A DNA stretch of 64,000 nt from Neptuniibacter halophilus (GCF_030295765.1 NZ_AP027292.1:1550001-1614000), one strand, 5' to 3'; counted from the stretch's first letter, positions 36,582-50,168 are shown. Notes: generated from the sequence alone by a model not told the origin. Numbers and translations: made by a program.

Positions 36582-36917
36582 CTACTCACCACGCTTAACC
36601 TTGCTGAATCCCTTACGCTCACCTGCCGCGATAAACTGCTCGCCGCTGCCGGTTGCCAGAGTTACACCTGCCGTATCAATGGCCAGTACCAGAGCACCAT
36701 CGACGCGATCACCTACCACTACCTGCTGGCCGTTAACCACCGCTGAGTTACGCTGTTTACCGGTTGTCAGACCATTCAAAGTAAATATCTGCTGCGCTTT
36801 AACCGCCGCGGCACTCTGGTAAATACCCGGCGCCGGTCGGGTCGGATCTGCTGGCAAGGTTTCTGCCCACAGGGGAGCAACCGGTAACAGCAGTAAGCCC
36901 GCAATGAATTTACGCAC
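36582..36917 (-). CDS. mshK: MSHA biogenesis protein MshK
   Basis: A 111-residue periplasmic protein with a signal peptide (MRKFIAGLLLLPVAPLWAET). The DPTRPAPG segment and compact beta-rich domain resemble PilP/GspC-type partners that link the inner-membrane complex to the secretin. It overlaps mshJ by 8 bases. Confidence 0.8.
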   Translation of the reverse strand: MRKFIAGLLLLPVAPLWAETLPADPTRPAPGIYQSAAAVKAQQIFTLNGLTTGKQRNSAVVNGQQVVVGDRVDGALVLAIDTAGVTLATGSGEQFIAAGERKGFSKVKRGE

Positions 36918-37596
36918 CTAACCACCCCGCTTCTGAACTTAGGGTATGCACCCGCAGCTTAATACTGGCCTGAGGGTAAAGCTCAACCTGGTAATCCAGT
37001 TGATCCCAGAAAAACACCCCATCCAACTGCTCTATACGCTGCAGGTAGTTATACAAACCCTGATAACTGCCTTTCAATTCCAGCTCAAAAGGGTGTAGGT
37101 ATAACACCGCTTTTGGCTGATCAGACGGGTCTGTTGACCCGGTCTGCGTATCCGTGGGCTCAGGCTCCAGCTCCATGGTTTCAACACCCAGTGTTTTAAT
37201 ACTCACCAGCTCAACGCCGGTGTCAGCAGTTAACACGGATCGGAGTAAACCGAGCATCTGATCAGGCGACACCAATTGATCGGTCGATTCCTTAATTTTC
37301 TTGTCTGCCGCCGCAAGCTCAGCCCGTAATTTCTGCAATTGCTGACGTGCCGCGATATTCGGATCTACCGGCTCCTGACTTTGTAACAGATCCAGCACCT
37401 GCTGCTGACTGCGAATGCCGGTTTCCAGCTCCGCCAGTTCCGCAGGTAGTTTTTGCAATTTGATCAGAGCAGGTTCCAGTAGCAGTACATAGATCAACGC
37501 CAAAGGCGCCAGCGTCACTGTCACCAGCACCAGTCCGCGCTCACGCTTACTGAGACCTGCCCATTTGTCTGACCAAACCTGCCAGCGTCTATTCAT
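36910..37596 (-). CDS. mshJ: MSHA biogenesis protein MshJ (PilO-like)
   Basis: A 228-residue inner-membrane protein with an N-terminal helix (RGLVLVTVTLAPLALIYVLL, residues about 20-40), a coiled-coil region (about 45-95) and a C-terminal ferredoxin-like domain, the PilO/GspM topology. It overlaps the PilN-like gene by 8 bases. Confidence 0.82.
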   Translation of the reverse strand: MNRRWQVWSDKWAGLSKRERGLVLVTVTLAPLALIYVLLLEPALIKLQKLPAELAELETGIRSQQQVLDLLQSQEPVDPNIAARQQLQKLRAELAAADKKIKESTDQLVSPDQMLGLLRSVLTADTGVELVSIKTLGVETMELEPEPTDTQTGSTDPSDQPKAVLYLHPFELELKGSYQGLYNYLQRIEQLDGVFFWDQLDYQVELYPQASIKLRVHTLSSEAGWLGA

Positions 37597-38188
37597 AATT
37601 GATCAACTCAGCGTTCGCCTGGAACCGCACTCCGGATTCCAGCGCTTCAACATTTAACCCGCTCACCCTCATCTCACGAAACTCCTGACGTCGGGCGATT
37701 TGTTCAAGCATCAGTGGTACTGCCGGGCCATCAACGGCCCCGCCCTGCATCACGAACTGACGCGTTTCTGCATCCAGCGTAAAAGCGGTGAACCAGCTCT
37801 CCGGCTGTGAGCTGTCCGCCAAAGCAAAAAGATAGGGGCTGAAGCCATTCTGCTGAACCGGTTTCAGGTGCTGAAAGAAGCGTAACAGTTGCTGTCTGCC
37901 GGCTATCTCTTTGTTGAGCCTCTGCTGCTCCGCCTCAATTTCAGGGCGCACCTGTAAATTCTGATACCGGGCCTGTTCGGTAGCGACCTCAGCAGTCAGC
38001 GCCTGGCGTTGCTTATTTAACTGCTGAGCATCCGACTGCAGGCTATTGGCATAGAGTGTGAGCACAACAGAAATCAGCAACAGCAGGGTCACAGACACGG
38101 AAAAAACAGACACCGCTCCGCTAAAACTCAGAGGGTCGAAACGGTTACGCTTTTTAACCCGCTGATAAAGGTTGATCCGCTGTTTCAT
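37589..38188 (-). CDS. MSHA biogenesis protein, PilN-like (MshI2)
   Basis: A 199-residue bitopic membrane protein. The start MKQRINLYQRVKKRNRFDPL resembles the PilN N-terminus that contacts PilM; a membrane helix (residues about 25-47) and a coiled coil (55-95) follow. It overlaps the PilM-like gene by 4 bases, so the two are co-translated. Confidence 0.82.
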   Translation of the reverse strand: MKQRINLYQRVKKRNRFDPLSFSGAVSVFSVSVTLLLLISVVLTLYANSLQSDAQQLNKQRQALTAEVATEQARYQNLQVRPEIEAEQQRLNKEIAGRQQLLRFFQHLKPVQQNGFSPYLFALADSSQPESWFTAFTLDAETRQFVMQGGAVDGPAVPLMLEQIARRQEFREMRVSGLNVEALESGVRFQANAELINYE

Positions 38189-39189
38189 CTCGCCCCCCTG
38201 ACCGGCAGCTCTGTACGCAGAGCGGCAGCTACCGCCACAGTTGTCTTCTGCTGCAATGCCTGACTGAGCTCGATTCGGGACTCAATCAACGTATTCAGGT
38301 TCAGGGAGTGGATATCTAATGGCAGATTGAAACGGAGCTCTTCCATCAGTGCTGACTCATCCTGTACCGGCATCACCAGCAAACGCACGCATGGAGGTTT
38401 GCCGACCTGACTCTCGTAATAATCCAGTGACCGTTGCAGCTCGAGCACGGCCGCTGAGGCGCTTTCCGGGCCAGACTCACGGGTATAGCTGAGATGACGG
38501 GTAAAATAGAGAGCCGAATCTGACAACAGGTTAACCGAGCTGTTGCGGCTGTCGATAAAGAAAACAGCCAGTCCCGCTTCGCTGTCAGCCAGATCTTCGG
38601 TGAGATTCAGCAGAGCCAGTTCAGGAACATCGACCACCTCAGGGTTAAGACCAATCTCTTCACACCAATCAACCAGCCGGTCTACTTTAGACTGTTGCGC
38701 GACCACCACATAAACCATACTGCTGCGGCCACGGTAGGCATCATCGGGAAGTTCAAAATAGTCCAGCACCGCCTCTTCGATATCGAAGCTCACCAGATCC
38801 TTCACACGCCAGCGCAAAGCCTGCGTCAGTTCCTCTTCGGGTACATCAGGGCGTTCAACCAGAAGTAACTGGTAGCTGTTATCCGGTAATACCAGCACGG
38901 TTCTGCTGGCACTGAGGTCGTTGGCGTCAACCGCCTCTTTAAAGCGACGAACGTCAGACAAGGGGTCTCTGGAATCGATATGCAGGCAACAGGTCAGCTC
39001 TGGCTGGCTGGAGGAGTCACGGACGTGGGCTAATGCCACACCTTCACCGGTCCAAACCACCGAAGTTAACCCCTTAGCTGCCGCTTTTGGCCGGAACAGT
39101 GAACGCAACCTATCTACTCCTGCGGTACCCGCACTGATAAAGCTTACAATGTACCGGCACCGCCGTTTTCCATCAAGCGTCAGGGCCAT
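38185..39189 (-). CDS. mshI: MSHA biogenesis protein MshI (PilM-like)
   Basis: A 334-residue cytoplasmic actin-like ATPase fold protein of the PilM family. Motifs include VVWTGEGVALAHV and the phosphate-binding-type stretch AVFFIDSRNSSVNLLSDS. It is the first gene of the MSHA operon. The ATG at 39189 has AGGGCGA upstream, but the first 20 residues are unusual for PilM proteins, so a later start is possible. Confidence 0.8.
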   Translation of the reverse strand: MALTLDGKRRCRYIVSFISAGTAGVDRLRSLFRPKAAAKGLTSVVWTGEGVALAHVRDSSSQPELTCCLHIDSRDPLSDVRRFKEAVDANDLSASRTVLVLPDNSYQLLLVERPDVPEEELTQALRWRVKDLVSFDIEEAVLDYFELPDDAYRGRSSMVYVVVAQQSKVDRLVDWCEEIGLNPEVVDVPELALLNLTEDLADSEAGLAVFFIDSRNSSVNLLSDSALYFTRHLSYTRESGPESASAAVLELQRSLDYYESQVGKPPCVRLLVMPVQDESALMEELRFNLPLDIHSLNLNTLIESRIELSQALQQKTTVAVAAALRTELPVRGAR

Positions 39190-39352
39190 TCGCCCTGACC
39201 TGACTCAAACAGAAACAGCCCGCGTCGGTAATCCCTATAAGTTACCAGAACTTAGCCCGAATAAAGAGCCTGAAAAAGTGCTTATTTGGTAGAAGATAAC
39301 CGGGGCAGAGCACCCCGGTTTTGTCAGAAGAGCAGACTACGGAAGGATCGGT
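39190..39352. promoter_or_regulatory. MSHA operon leader and fabI terminator hairpin
   Basis: The gap must hold the MSHA operon promoter (no confident boxes). A strong hairpin, ACCGGGG-N6-CCCCGGT near 39298-39320, follows fabI on the minus strand but has a poor T-run there, while TTTT follows it on the plus strand. Confidence 0.45.
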
Positions 39353-40123
39353 TTAACCGACAATACAGACACCATGATCCACATAGTGAACAGTGCCGGT
39401 TACACCGCGGGAGAGATCACTGAGGTAATACAGCGCAGCACCACCCACTTCTTCGATCGTGGGTAACTGATGATCCACTGCCTTCTGCTTGTTGTATTCC
39501 AGCATCGCATCGAAATCCTTGATGCCTCCCGCTGCTCGCGTCGGGATTGTACCCGGAGAGATCGTGTTCACCCGGATATGATCCGGTCCCAGATCGCGAG
39601 CCAGATAGCGTGTCGACGCCTCCAGCGCGGCTTTAGCGCAACCCATGATATTGTAGTCACCGGTCGCCAGCGCACTGCCGAGATAAGAGAAGCTGATCAT
39701 AGAGCCCCCTTCCTTCATCAGCGGTCTGGCGAAAGCCGCCATCTCGATAAAGGAATAACAGGAAACGTCCATTGCCTGCAGGAAACCTTCCCGGGAACAC
39801 TGAGAGATCGGCGCATGCAGATCTTCCAGCGGACAGAACGCCAGAGAGTGAATCAGCCCATCGAGACTCCCCCACTCTTTTTCAATTTCAGCAAAAACCG
39901 CCGCCATCTGACCGGGTACAGTGACGTCCAGCGGTAAAACAATGCTCGCCTCCAGCTCATCAGCCAGCGGCCGTACGAAACGCTCTGCCTTCTCGTTGAG
40001 ATAGGTTACCGCAATCTCAGCGCCCTGCTCGCGCAGCTTCCTGGCGCATCCGTAGGCAATACTTTTATCGTTAGCGATTCCGACTACGAGTATTTTCTTA
40101 CCCGTCATTAACTGCTGTGACAT
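39353..40123 (-). CDS. fabI: Enoyl-ACP reductase FabI
   Basis: A 256-residue short-chain reductase that completes each fatty-acid elongation cycle with NADH. The nucleotide motif LVVGIANDKSIAYGCAR, the central DGLIHSLAF, and the catalytic pair Y and K in YNIMGCAKAALE identify FabI rather than FabL or FabV. It is the target of triclosan in other species. It sits alone between the rRNA operon and the MSHA operon. Confidence 0.95.
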   Translation of the reverse strand: MSQQLMTGKKILVVGIANDKSIAYGCARKLREQGAEIAVTYLNEKAERFVRPLADELEASIVLPLDVTVPGQMAAVFAEIEKEWGSLDGLIHSLAFCPLEDLHAPISQCSREGFLQAMDVSCYSFIEMAAFARPLMKEGGSMISFSYLGSALATGDYNIMGCAKAALEASTRYLARDLGPDHIRVNTISPGTIPTRAAGGIKDFDAMLEYNKQKAVDHQLPTIEEVGGAALYYLSDLSRGVTGTVHYVDHGVCIVG

Positions 40124-40231
40124 CCCGACACCCCTGTAAAAACCCTATAGTTCTCACCTATTTTACGCATATGCGTAATACAGGGATATGACAAACTCAT
40201 CAGTCTGTAAAAAATTGGAGCCATGGCAACT

Positions 40232-40410
40232 GTGCAATACGCTTCGCTATTGGCACCCTACGGAAACTGTTAACTACGTAGGCTGGGTTAGCGTAGCGTA
40301 ACCCGGCGCTTCGTCGGTGGCGTTGGCAGGAATGGGAGCTATCGGTGCAATACGCTTCGCTATTGGCACCCTACGGAGTCTGTTAACGCGTTAGGCTGGG
40401 TTACCCGGTG
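40232..40410 (+). repeat. Tandem copies of a dispersed-type repeat
   Basis: GTGCAATACGCTTCGCTATT and its continuation TGGCACCCTACGGA occur identically at 40232-40264 and 40345-40377, 113 bases apart. Similarity extends further on the right (CTGTTAAC, TAGGCTGGGTTA). The first copy also has GGGTTAGCG/CGTAACCC as a hairpin. Sequence style matches dispersed intergenic repeats of gammaproteobacteria; origin is unknown. The rest of 40124-40512 shows no gene. Confidence 0.75.
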
Positions 40411-40512
40411 TTTTGCAGGCGGCTGTCTGTGATGACCTACCATGATCAGAAACGCGGTTGCTGACCCTGCGGGCGCCGTTGCAGTGACCGAAGATCATCG
40501 GGTCCAATAACG

Positions 40513-40544
40513 AAAAAACCCCTACCGCGTGTGCGATAGGGGTT
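40513..40544 (-). terminator. rRNA operon terminator
   Basis: On the minus strand AACCCCTA and TAGGGGTT pair around a 12-base loop and are followed by TTTTTT, just after the 5S gene. Confidence 0.88.
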
Positions 40545-40558
40545 CTTCGTAATTAGAT

Positions 40559-40675
40559 GCTTGGCGATGACCTACTCTCACATGGGGAGACCCCACACTA
40601 CCATCGGCGATGTTGCGTTTCACGTCTGAGTTCGGGATGGAATCAGGTGGTTCCACAACTCTATGGTCGCCAAGC
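40559..40675 (-). rRNA. rrf: 5S ribosomal RNA
   Basis: About 117 bases on the minus strand. The ends GCTTGGCG and CGCCAAGC pair as helix I, and the conserved TTCCATCCCGAACTCAG and GGAACCACCTGA segments are present. Ends are estimated from helix I. Confidence 0.95.
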
Positions 40676-40815
40676 AAAACTGTTACAACTCGGATCTGAT
40701 TCTTCTTAGTATTTGATTTAGAGTTTTGACTGCTTTCTACATACCGTCAATTCGTTACTCTCTATCGTCGTGCTTTCGCACTTACAAGTCACTTGCCAAA
40801 CGCCTTGGGCGTTAT

Positions 40816-43700
<2,885 letters not shown>

Positions 43701-43817
43701 ATATAACCCGAAGGCGTCTGGATCACAGTAACTTGTAAAAGTAACGATAGATTTCGCCGAATTGGCGCATGTAGAAAATCTACATGTCAAATCTAAATCA
43801 AATGAATCAAATCCAAA

Positions 43818-43830
43818 TTGTTAAAGAGCG
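43818..43830 (-). promoter_or_regulatory. BoxA antitermination site before 23S
   Basis: The minus strand reads CGCTCTTTAACAA, one base from the TGCTCTTTAACAA boxA consensus, between tRNA-Ala and 23S. It keeps transcription running into 23S. Confidence 0.75.
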
Positions 43831-43896
43831 TTTAAAGCAAAAGCTTTAAAAGATAAGGCATCAGTATGCGTTATGTTTTAAAACTCTTAAGAGTAA

Positions 43897-43972
43897 TGGT
43901 GGAGCTATGCGGGATCGAACCGCAGACCTCCTGCGTGCAAAGCAGGCGCTCTCCCAGCTGAGCTATAGCCCC
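43897..43972 (-). tRNA. tRNA-Ala (TGC)
   Basis: A complete 76-base cloverleaf: GGGGCTATAGCTCAGCTGGG at the 5' side, anticodon TGC, GGTTCGATCC T-loop and encoded CCA. It lies in the rRNA spacer in the usual second place. Confidence 0.97.
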
Positions 43973-44014
43973 TTTACTTGGTCTTTTTGCTTTATGCTGC
44001 GTTCTCCTGGTCGC

Positions 44015-44201
44015 TTACTCAGTTACAACCCATCGAGGGTTGCGCCTTCGTTCGCTCCGGCGGACGCCTTGCCTAAAGGCAAAAATTCCTGCGTAAAGCC
44101 TCCTAGCCAAACTTGCCAGGGCACGTATTTTTGCTCAATCAAGGCAAGTTCTAAGGACGCATAGCCTGCTATGCGACGTGAACTTAACGCTGAGTGAGTA
44201 A
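44015..44201. repeat. Insertion-like element between tRNA-Ile and tRNA-Ala
   Basis: The tRNA spacer is 233 bases; typical spacers are a few tens of bases. Its ends hold the short inverted repeat TTACTCA (44015-44021) and TGAGTAA (44195-44201). Inside are hairpins TTGCC-TAAA-GGCAA (44069-44082) and CGCATAG-CCTG-CTATGCG (44158-44175). It has no convincing gene. A non-coding mobile (MITE- or REP-like) element is likely but unproven. Confidence 0.5.
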
Positions 44202-44205
44202 AAAT

Positions 44206-44282
<77 letters not shown>

Positions 44283-44308
44283 ACTACGCTTTTGCTCTCT
44301 TCACTTTC

Positions 44309-44342
44309 TGATCAGATAATTCGTGTGAACGCTTGCCGAGAC
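44309..44342 (-). other. 16S processing stem, downstream half
   Basis: Its sequence pairs in the transcript with 46036-46069: GATCAGATAATTCGTGTG is present as an inverted copy on both sides of 16S. This is the RNase III cleavage stem. Confidence 0.8.
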
Positions 44343-44353
44343 GCGGCATTCGT

Positions 44354-45894
<1,541 letters not shown>

Positions 45895-46035
45895 AAATCA
45901 TATGTGTTACCAGGAATGTGGTAACGGGCTCTAGTACTAAACAACCGGATAACATTCTTAAGAACGTTAAACCTATTTGTAAATCGCTTAAATGAATTCA
46001 CTTGGTTGCTTGTCTAGACAAGTAAATGTTGCGTT

Positions 46036-46069
46036 GTCTCAACAAGCGCCCACACGAATTATCTGATCA
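46036..46069 (-). other. 16S processing stem, upstream half
   Basis: Inverted copy of 44309-44342, in the leader of the rRNA operon. Together the two halves bring the 16S ends together for RNase III. Confidence 0.8.
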
Positions 46070-46071
46070 AA

Positions 46072-46084
46072 TTGTTAAAGAGCG
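46072..46084 (-). promoter_or_regulatory. BoxA antitermination site in the rRNA leader
   Basis: CGCTCTTTAACAA on the minus strand, one base from consensus and the same as the copy before 23S, between the promoter and 16S. Confidence 0.8.
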
Positions 46085-46116
46085 TTGCTTGATGTTTCGT
46101 CTCAAGCGAGGCGCAT

Positions 46117-46185
46117 ATTCTACTTTGCGCTCACTCAAAGTCAACCGTTTATTTTGCAATTTTGTAAAATTTTTTACTCAGCAAC
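46117..46185 (-). promoter_or_regulatory. rRNA operon promoter with UP element
   Basis: TTGACT (46139-46144) and TAGAAT (46117-46122) are separated by 16 bases, followed by a GC-rich discriminator, the sign of growth-rate/ppGpp control. Immediately upstream, 46145-46185 is an AT-rich UP-like stretch with A and T tracts. Confidence 0.85.
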
Positions 46186-46457
46186 CGGACTTTGAATCCT
46201 GCTCCGTAAGCACCGTTAAAACCCAATGGATTCAAGTACTTACTAAGCACCTTGTTTAGCTCAATCAGCCCCGTTTCGGCGGCCTCCCTAAGCAAGGACG
46301 GCGAATTCTACAGAGATCTGAAAAAGGGTCAACACCCTGTCGTAAAAAAACTGAAAAAAACCGTAAAAAAGTGCCATCTCGGCCCTTTTTGATCACTAAA
46401 CAATCAGCGCTGTTCGTTATCTGTACAGAGCGGGTGGTTTTACGGCGGGCAGAAACA
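46186..46457. other. Intergenic region upstream of the rRNA promoter
   Basis: No gene is visible. The right part has several A-runs (around 46345-46372). Fis sites would be expected here but I cannot assign them. Confidence 0.4.
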
Positions 46458-46461
46458 GAAA

Positions 46462-46479
46462 AGGCGCCTGACGGCGCCT
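46462..46479 (-). terminator. Terminator after tatC
   Basis: AGGCGCC and GGCGCCT pair around GTCA on the minus strand, followed by TTTTC. It ends the hisE-tatABC transcript. Confidence 0.8.
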
Positions 46480-46505
46480 CTTTGTTTAACACTTATACTC
46501 TGCAA

Positions 46506-47315
46506 TCAGCGGTTGTTTTCCTCTTCATCAATCGCCTGCTCGAATTCTTCTTCTATATCTTCTTCATCTTCACCCTTTCGCACGAAGATGATCGCCAGAA
46601 TAATTCCCGCCTCAAACAGCAACCACATCGGTACTGCCAGCAGGCTTTGGGAGATTACATCCGGTGGGGTCAGTAACATGCCCAGGACGAAGCATGCAAC
46701 GATGACATAAGCACGCTTGTCGCGCAGCCCCTGAACAGTCGCCGCACCGGTCCAGATCAACAACATGGTTGCAATCGGAATCTCAAACACGATACCAAAA
46801 GCGAAAAACAGCTTGAGTACAAAGTTCAGGTAACTACTGATGTCAGTCATTACCGCTACGTTCTCAGGCCCAACACTGGTAAAGAAACCGAAGATCAACG
46901 GGAAGACGACGAAATAAGCAAACGCGATGCCGGCATAAAACAGGAAGATGCTGGAGATCAGCAGAGGTACCGCCAGCCGTTTTTCGTGCTTATAAAGCCC
47001 CGGTGCAATGAAGCCCCAGATCTGGTGCAGTACAAATGGCATGGCCAGGAAAATGGCCAGTACCAGCGTCAGTTTAAACGGTGCGAAGAAAGGAGATGTG
47101 ACGTCGGTCGCTATCATGCTGGTGCCTTCCGGCAACAACGCGGTCAGCGGAGCTGACAGATAGGTATACAGATCGTTAGCAAAATAGAACAGGCCGAGGA
47201 AAACCACCAGGACCATCAGTAATACGTGTACCAGCCGCTGGCGCAGCTCTACCAGATGACTGATCAGCGGTTGCTCCTGATCCTGCTCCGGCATCTCGGG
47301 ACGATGTTCGCTCAT
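46506..47315 (-). CDS. tatC: Sec-independent translocase TatC
   Basis: A 269-residue inner-membrane protein with six helices that recognises twin-arginine signals and forms the export pore with TatA and TatB. The N-terminal LISHLVELRQRLVH and the segment MPFVLHQIWGFIAPGLYKHEKR carry the conserved Glu and signal-binding surface. The C-terminal tail is acidic. It overlaps tatB by 4 bases. Confidence 0.97.
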   Translation of the reverse strand: MSEHRPEMPEQDQEQPLISHLVELRQRLVHVLLMVLVVFLGLFYFANDLYTYLSAPLTALLPEGTSMIATDVTSPFFAPFKLTLVLAIFLAMPFVLHQIWGFIAPGLYKHEKRLAVPLLISSIFLFYAGIAFAYFVVFPLIFGFFTSVGPENVAVMTDISSYLNFVLKLFFAFGIVFEIPIATMLLIWTGAATVQGLRDKRAYVIVACFVLGMLLTPPDVISQSLLAVPMWLLFEAGIILAIIFVRKGEDEEDIEEEFEQAIDEEENNR

Positions 47316-47683
47316 TGTTTCTCTGGGTTCGCTTGATCTTTAGGGGACGGCTCAGTGGCAGAGGCTTTACTGGCAGGCGGTTCATCGGGCGATACTCCTG
47401 CTTCTGCAGCAGGCGGCGGCTCCACATCCACAGGTGCACGGAACGGCTGACTCATCTCATTCAGCTCCTGCTCCAGCTCCTCTTTCTTAATAGCCGTGGT
47501 GCGCTTCAGCTCCTCCACCCGGAGTTCTTCACTGATTTCAGACTGTATGGATGACACGGTGCGTCGAATACGACCAACCCAGAGACCAACCGTTTTAACG
47601 GCCAGGGGGAGTTTATCCGGCCCCAGCACCACCAATGCCACTACAGCCACAATCAGCAGCTCAGCAAAGCCTATATCAAACAT
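47312..47683 (-). CDS. tatB: Twin-arginine translocase subunit TatB
   Basis: A 123-residue protein with one N-terminal helix (MFDIGFAELLIVAVVALVVLGPDKLP, residues 1-26), including the conserved GP hinge, then an amphipathic helix and a long Glu/Pro-rich tail. It is in the tatABC order with tatA 12 bases upstream. Confidence 0.95.
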   Translation of the reverse strand: MFDIGFAELLIVAVVALVVLGPDKLPLAVKTVGLWVGRIRRTVSSIQSEISEELRVEELKRTTAIKKEELEQELNEMSQPFRAPVDVEPPPAAEAGVSPDEPPASKASATEPSPKDQANPEKQ

Positions 47684-47695
47684 GCGGGCTGCCTG

Positions 47696-47947
47696 TTACT
47701 TTTCCGGCTTCTGCTCGTCTTTTACGTCAGCTTTTTTCGCGTCGGTAAAATCGGCATCTTCCTGCTTGAGCTGTTTCGGATCCGCCTTTTCTTCAGCCTT
47801 TTCCTCGTCGCTCATCGCTTTCTTGAAGCCTTTGACTGCTCCGCCCAGATCACTGCCGATGTTTTTGAACTTTTTGGTGCCGAAAATCAAAATGATAATG
47901 GCCAGAACGATCAAAAGCTGCCAGATACTGATACCACCTAAACCCAT
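47696..47947 (-). CDS. tatA: Twin-arginine translocase subunit TatA
   Basis: An 83-residue protein with one helix ([26 protein letters not shown]) followed by an amphipathic helix and a charged tail. The ATG at 47947 is chosen because GGAGAA lies just before it and [10 protein letters not shown] is the normal TatA start. The Tat system exports folded, cofactor-bearing proteins. Confidence 0.95.
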   Translation of the reverse strand: MGLGGISIWQLLIVLAIIILIFGTKKFKNIGSDLGGAVKGFKKAMSDEEKAEEKADPKQLKQEDADFTDAKKADVKDEQKPEK

Positions 47948-48068
47948 TTTTATTCTCCGTTTCACATGGCAGGAACCCGACGGCCTGCTAAAAAATAAAA
48001 AGATATAACTGCACTGTTGCAGCTCAGACTAGCGTGAACGCCAGATCGGAGCCAGCTTCAGCGATGCA

Positions 48069-48398
48069 TCATTTACTACGCGATGCTTTCTCTTCAAGGC
48101 CTGACAGATCAAAACGTCTTGCCAGTTCATCCAATACTACCTGCGGCTGTTCACCTAAATGTGACAGGGCCACCAGGCTGTGAAACCACAAATCGGCGGT
48201 TTCATAAATCAGGTCGCTGTTGTCACCACTTCGTTCTGCATCTTTGGCCGCAAGGATTGTTTCGGTCGCTTCTTCGCCGACCTTTTCAAGAATCTTGTTC
48301 AGCCCTTTAGCGTGCAGGCTGGAGACGTAAGAGCTGTCCGGCGATGCACTTTTACGCTGTTCCAGTACTTCACCCAGTTGTTTTAATACATCACTCAT
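48069..48398 (-). CDS. hisE: Phosphoribosyl-ATP pyrophosphohydrolase
   Basis: A 109-residue histidine-synthesis enzyme that hydrolyses PR-ATP to PR-AMP. The MazG-like core [15 protein letters not shown] and [13 protein letters not shown] holds the metal-binding Glu/Asp residues. The ATG at 48398 follows GAGAGAA. In Pseudomonas hisI lies between ubiB and hisE; here nothing fits in the 87-base gap, so hisI must be elsewhere. Confidence 0.93.
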   Translation of the reverse strand: MSDVLKQLGEVLEQRKSASPDSSYVSSLHAKGLNKILEKVGEEATETILAAKDAERSGDNSDLIYETADLWFHSLVALSHLGEQPQVVLDELARRFDLSGLEEKASRSK

Positions 48399-48485
48399 AC
48401 GTTCTCTCACTACCGTTAAAGCCAGTTAATGTTGCGGAAGCATACCCGAACCCTATAGTTTCGACCATACCCTGAAATGCAGAGG

Positions 48486-50120
48486 TCAACCGCGCCTTAG
48501 CAACAGTACCAGCCCCACTGCCCCCAGCGCCCAGCTTGCCGCAGGCAGTTCACACAGCCATTCCAGCAGTACCGGATTTCCGGCAACAAAGGCACTGGCC
48601 AGAAGCAGCAGGCCCAGATTTCTCTTCTGACTACGCTTACTCTGCAGTTCATCACGGGCCTGCTGGTAGGCGCGTATATCCCGCTGACGGCTGTTGTCCA
48701 GATTGCGCAACTGGCTCAACGCATCAAACACAAGCTGTGGCATGTGTGGCATCTTTTCCAGCCAGTCCGGTGCCTGCTGCTTGATACTGCGGTAGACCCC
48801 TTTCGGCCCCATCCGTTCCTTCATCCAGTCTTCCAGGAATGGCTTGGCGGTTTTCCACAGATCCAGATCGGGATAGAGCTGGCGTCCCAGCCCTTCAATA
48901 TTGAGGAGTGTTTTCTGTAGCAGTACAAGCTGCGGCTGCACTTCCATATTAAAACGCCGCGCGGTCTGGAAGAGACCCAGCAGTACCTGACCGAACGATA
49001 TCTCTTTCAGCGGTTTTTCAAAAATGGGTTCGCAGACACTGCGGATCGCCGTTTCAAATGCATCTACATTAGTATCCGCCGGTACCCAGCCTGAGTCGAC
49101 GTGCAGTTGCGCGACCTGACGATAATCCCGTTTAAAGAACGCGAGGAAGTTACGCGCCAGATAACTCTGATCTTCCGGTGTCAGGGAACCGATGATGCCG
49201 AAGTCTACCGCAATATACTGCGGAGCCGACGGGTTCTGCCGGGAGACAAAGATATTCCCCGGATGCATATCTGCATGGAAGAAACTATCGCGGAACACCT
49301 GCGTGAAGAAGATCTCGACACCCCGCTCCGCCAGCATCTGCATGTTGGTATTCTGTGCCTGAAGCTGTTCTACCTCGGCGACAGGAATGCCGTGGATACG
49401 CTCCATCACCAGTACGTTAGCGCGGGTAAAATCCCAGTAGATTTCCGGCACATAGAGAATATCGCTGTTCTCGAAATTCCGCCGTAACTGGGAACCGTTT
49501 GCAGCCTCTTTACGCAGATCGAGCTCATCAAAGATGGTCTGCTCGTATTCAGACACCACTTCCACCGGACGCAGGCGTCTCCCTTCCTGCCAGACATTGT
49601 GTACCAGACGAGCCAGGGTAAAGAGCAGATCCACATCCTTACGGATCGTTTTACCGATCCCCGGACGAATCACCTTCACCACCACCTCACGCCCGTCGCG
49701 CATGGTCGCTTTATGCACCTGCGCCACCGACGCCGAAGCCATGGGTTCAACTTCAAATTCAGCAAACAGTTCAGATACCGGCTGCTGCAGGGCCTGCTCA
49801 ATTATCGCCTGAGCCTGAGCACCCGAAAAGGGCGGCACCCGATCCTGCAATCGTTTCAGCTCCTCCGCCAGATCATCCGGCAGCAGATCACGGCGCGTGG
49901 ACAACATCTGACCAAACTTTACAAACACGGGCCCCAAAGCTTCCAGTGCCAGCCGAACCCGGACGGCTTCAGGCTGACGGGCCGGAATAAACAGACGCCA
50001 GGGCAGCAACCAGAACAGCAAACGGGCATACCAGGGCAGAGCCAGCCCCAGAAACAGCGTATCAAGACGATAACGGGCAAAAACCTGAACAATTTTCAGA
50101 ATACGTGAAAGACGCTTCAC
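48486..50120 (-). CDS. ubiB: UbiB, atypical kinase-like ubiquinone biosynthesis protein
   Basis: A 544-residue UbiB/ADCK-family protein needed for ubiquinone synthesis. The family motif [11 protein letters not shown] lies near residue 71, the nucleotide-binding Ala-rich loop ASASVAQVH near residue 127, and the catalytic-type DMHPGN later. Two C-terminal membrane helices (from residue about 500) anchor it. It precedes hisE-tatABC, as in Pseudomonas. Confidence 0.96.
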   Translation of the reverse strand: MKRLSRILKIVQVFARYRLDTLFLGLALPWYARLLFWLLPWRLFIPARQPEAVRVRLALEALGPVFVKFGQMLSTRRDLLPDDLAEELKRLQDRVPPFSGAQAQAIIEQALQQPVSELFAEFEVEPMASASVAQVHKATMRDGREVVVKVIRPGIGKTIRKDVDLLFTLARLVHNVWQEGRRLRPVEVVSEYEQTIFDELDLRKEAANGSQLRRNFENSDILYVPEIYWDFTRANVLVMERIHGIPVAEVEQLQAQNTNMQMLAERGVEIFFTQVFRDSFFHADMHPGNIFVSRQNPSAPQYIAVDFGIIGSLTPEDQSYLARNFLAFFKRDYRQVAQLHVDSGWVPADTNVDAFETAIRSVCEPIFEKPLKEISFGQVLLGLFQTARRFNMEVQPQLVLLQKTLLNIEGLGRQLYPDLDLWKTAKPFLEDWMKERMGPKGVYRSIKQQAPDWLEKMPHMPQLVFDALSQLRNLDNSRQRDIRAYQQARDELQSKRSQKRNLGLLLLASAFVAGNPVLLEWLCELPAASWALGAVGLVLLLRRG

Positions 50121-50168
50121 TGCGTGGAAACCTTGTTTCTATGAATAGTTTGTGGGGCTGAACCGGAC

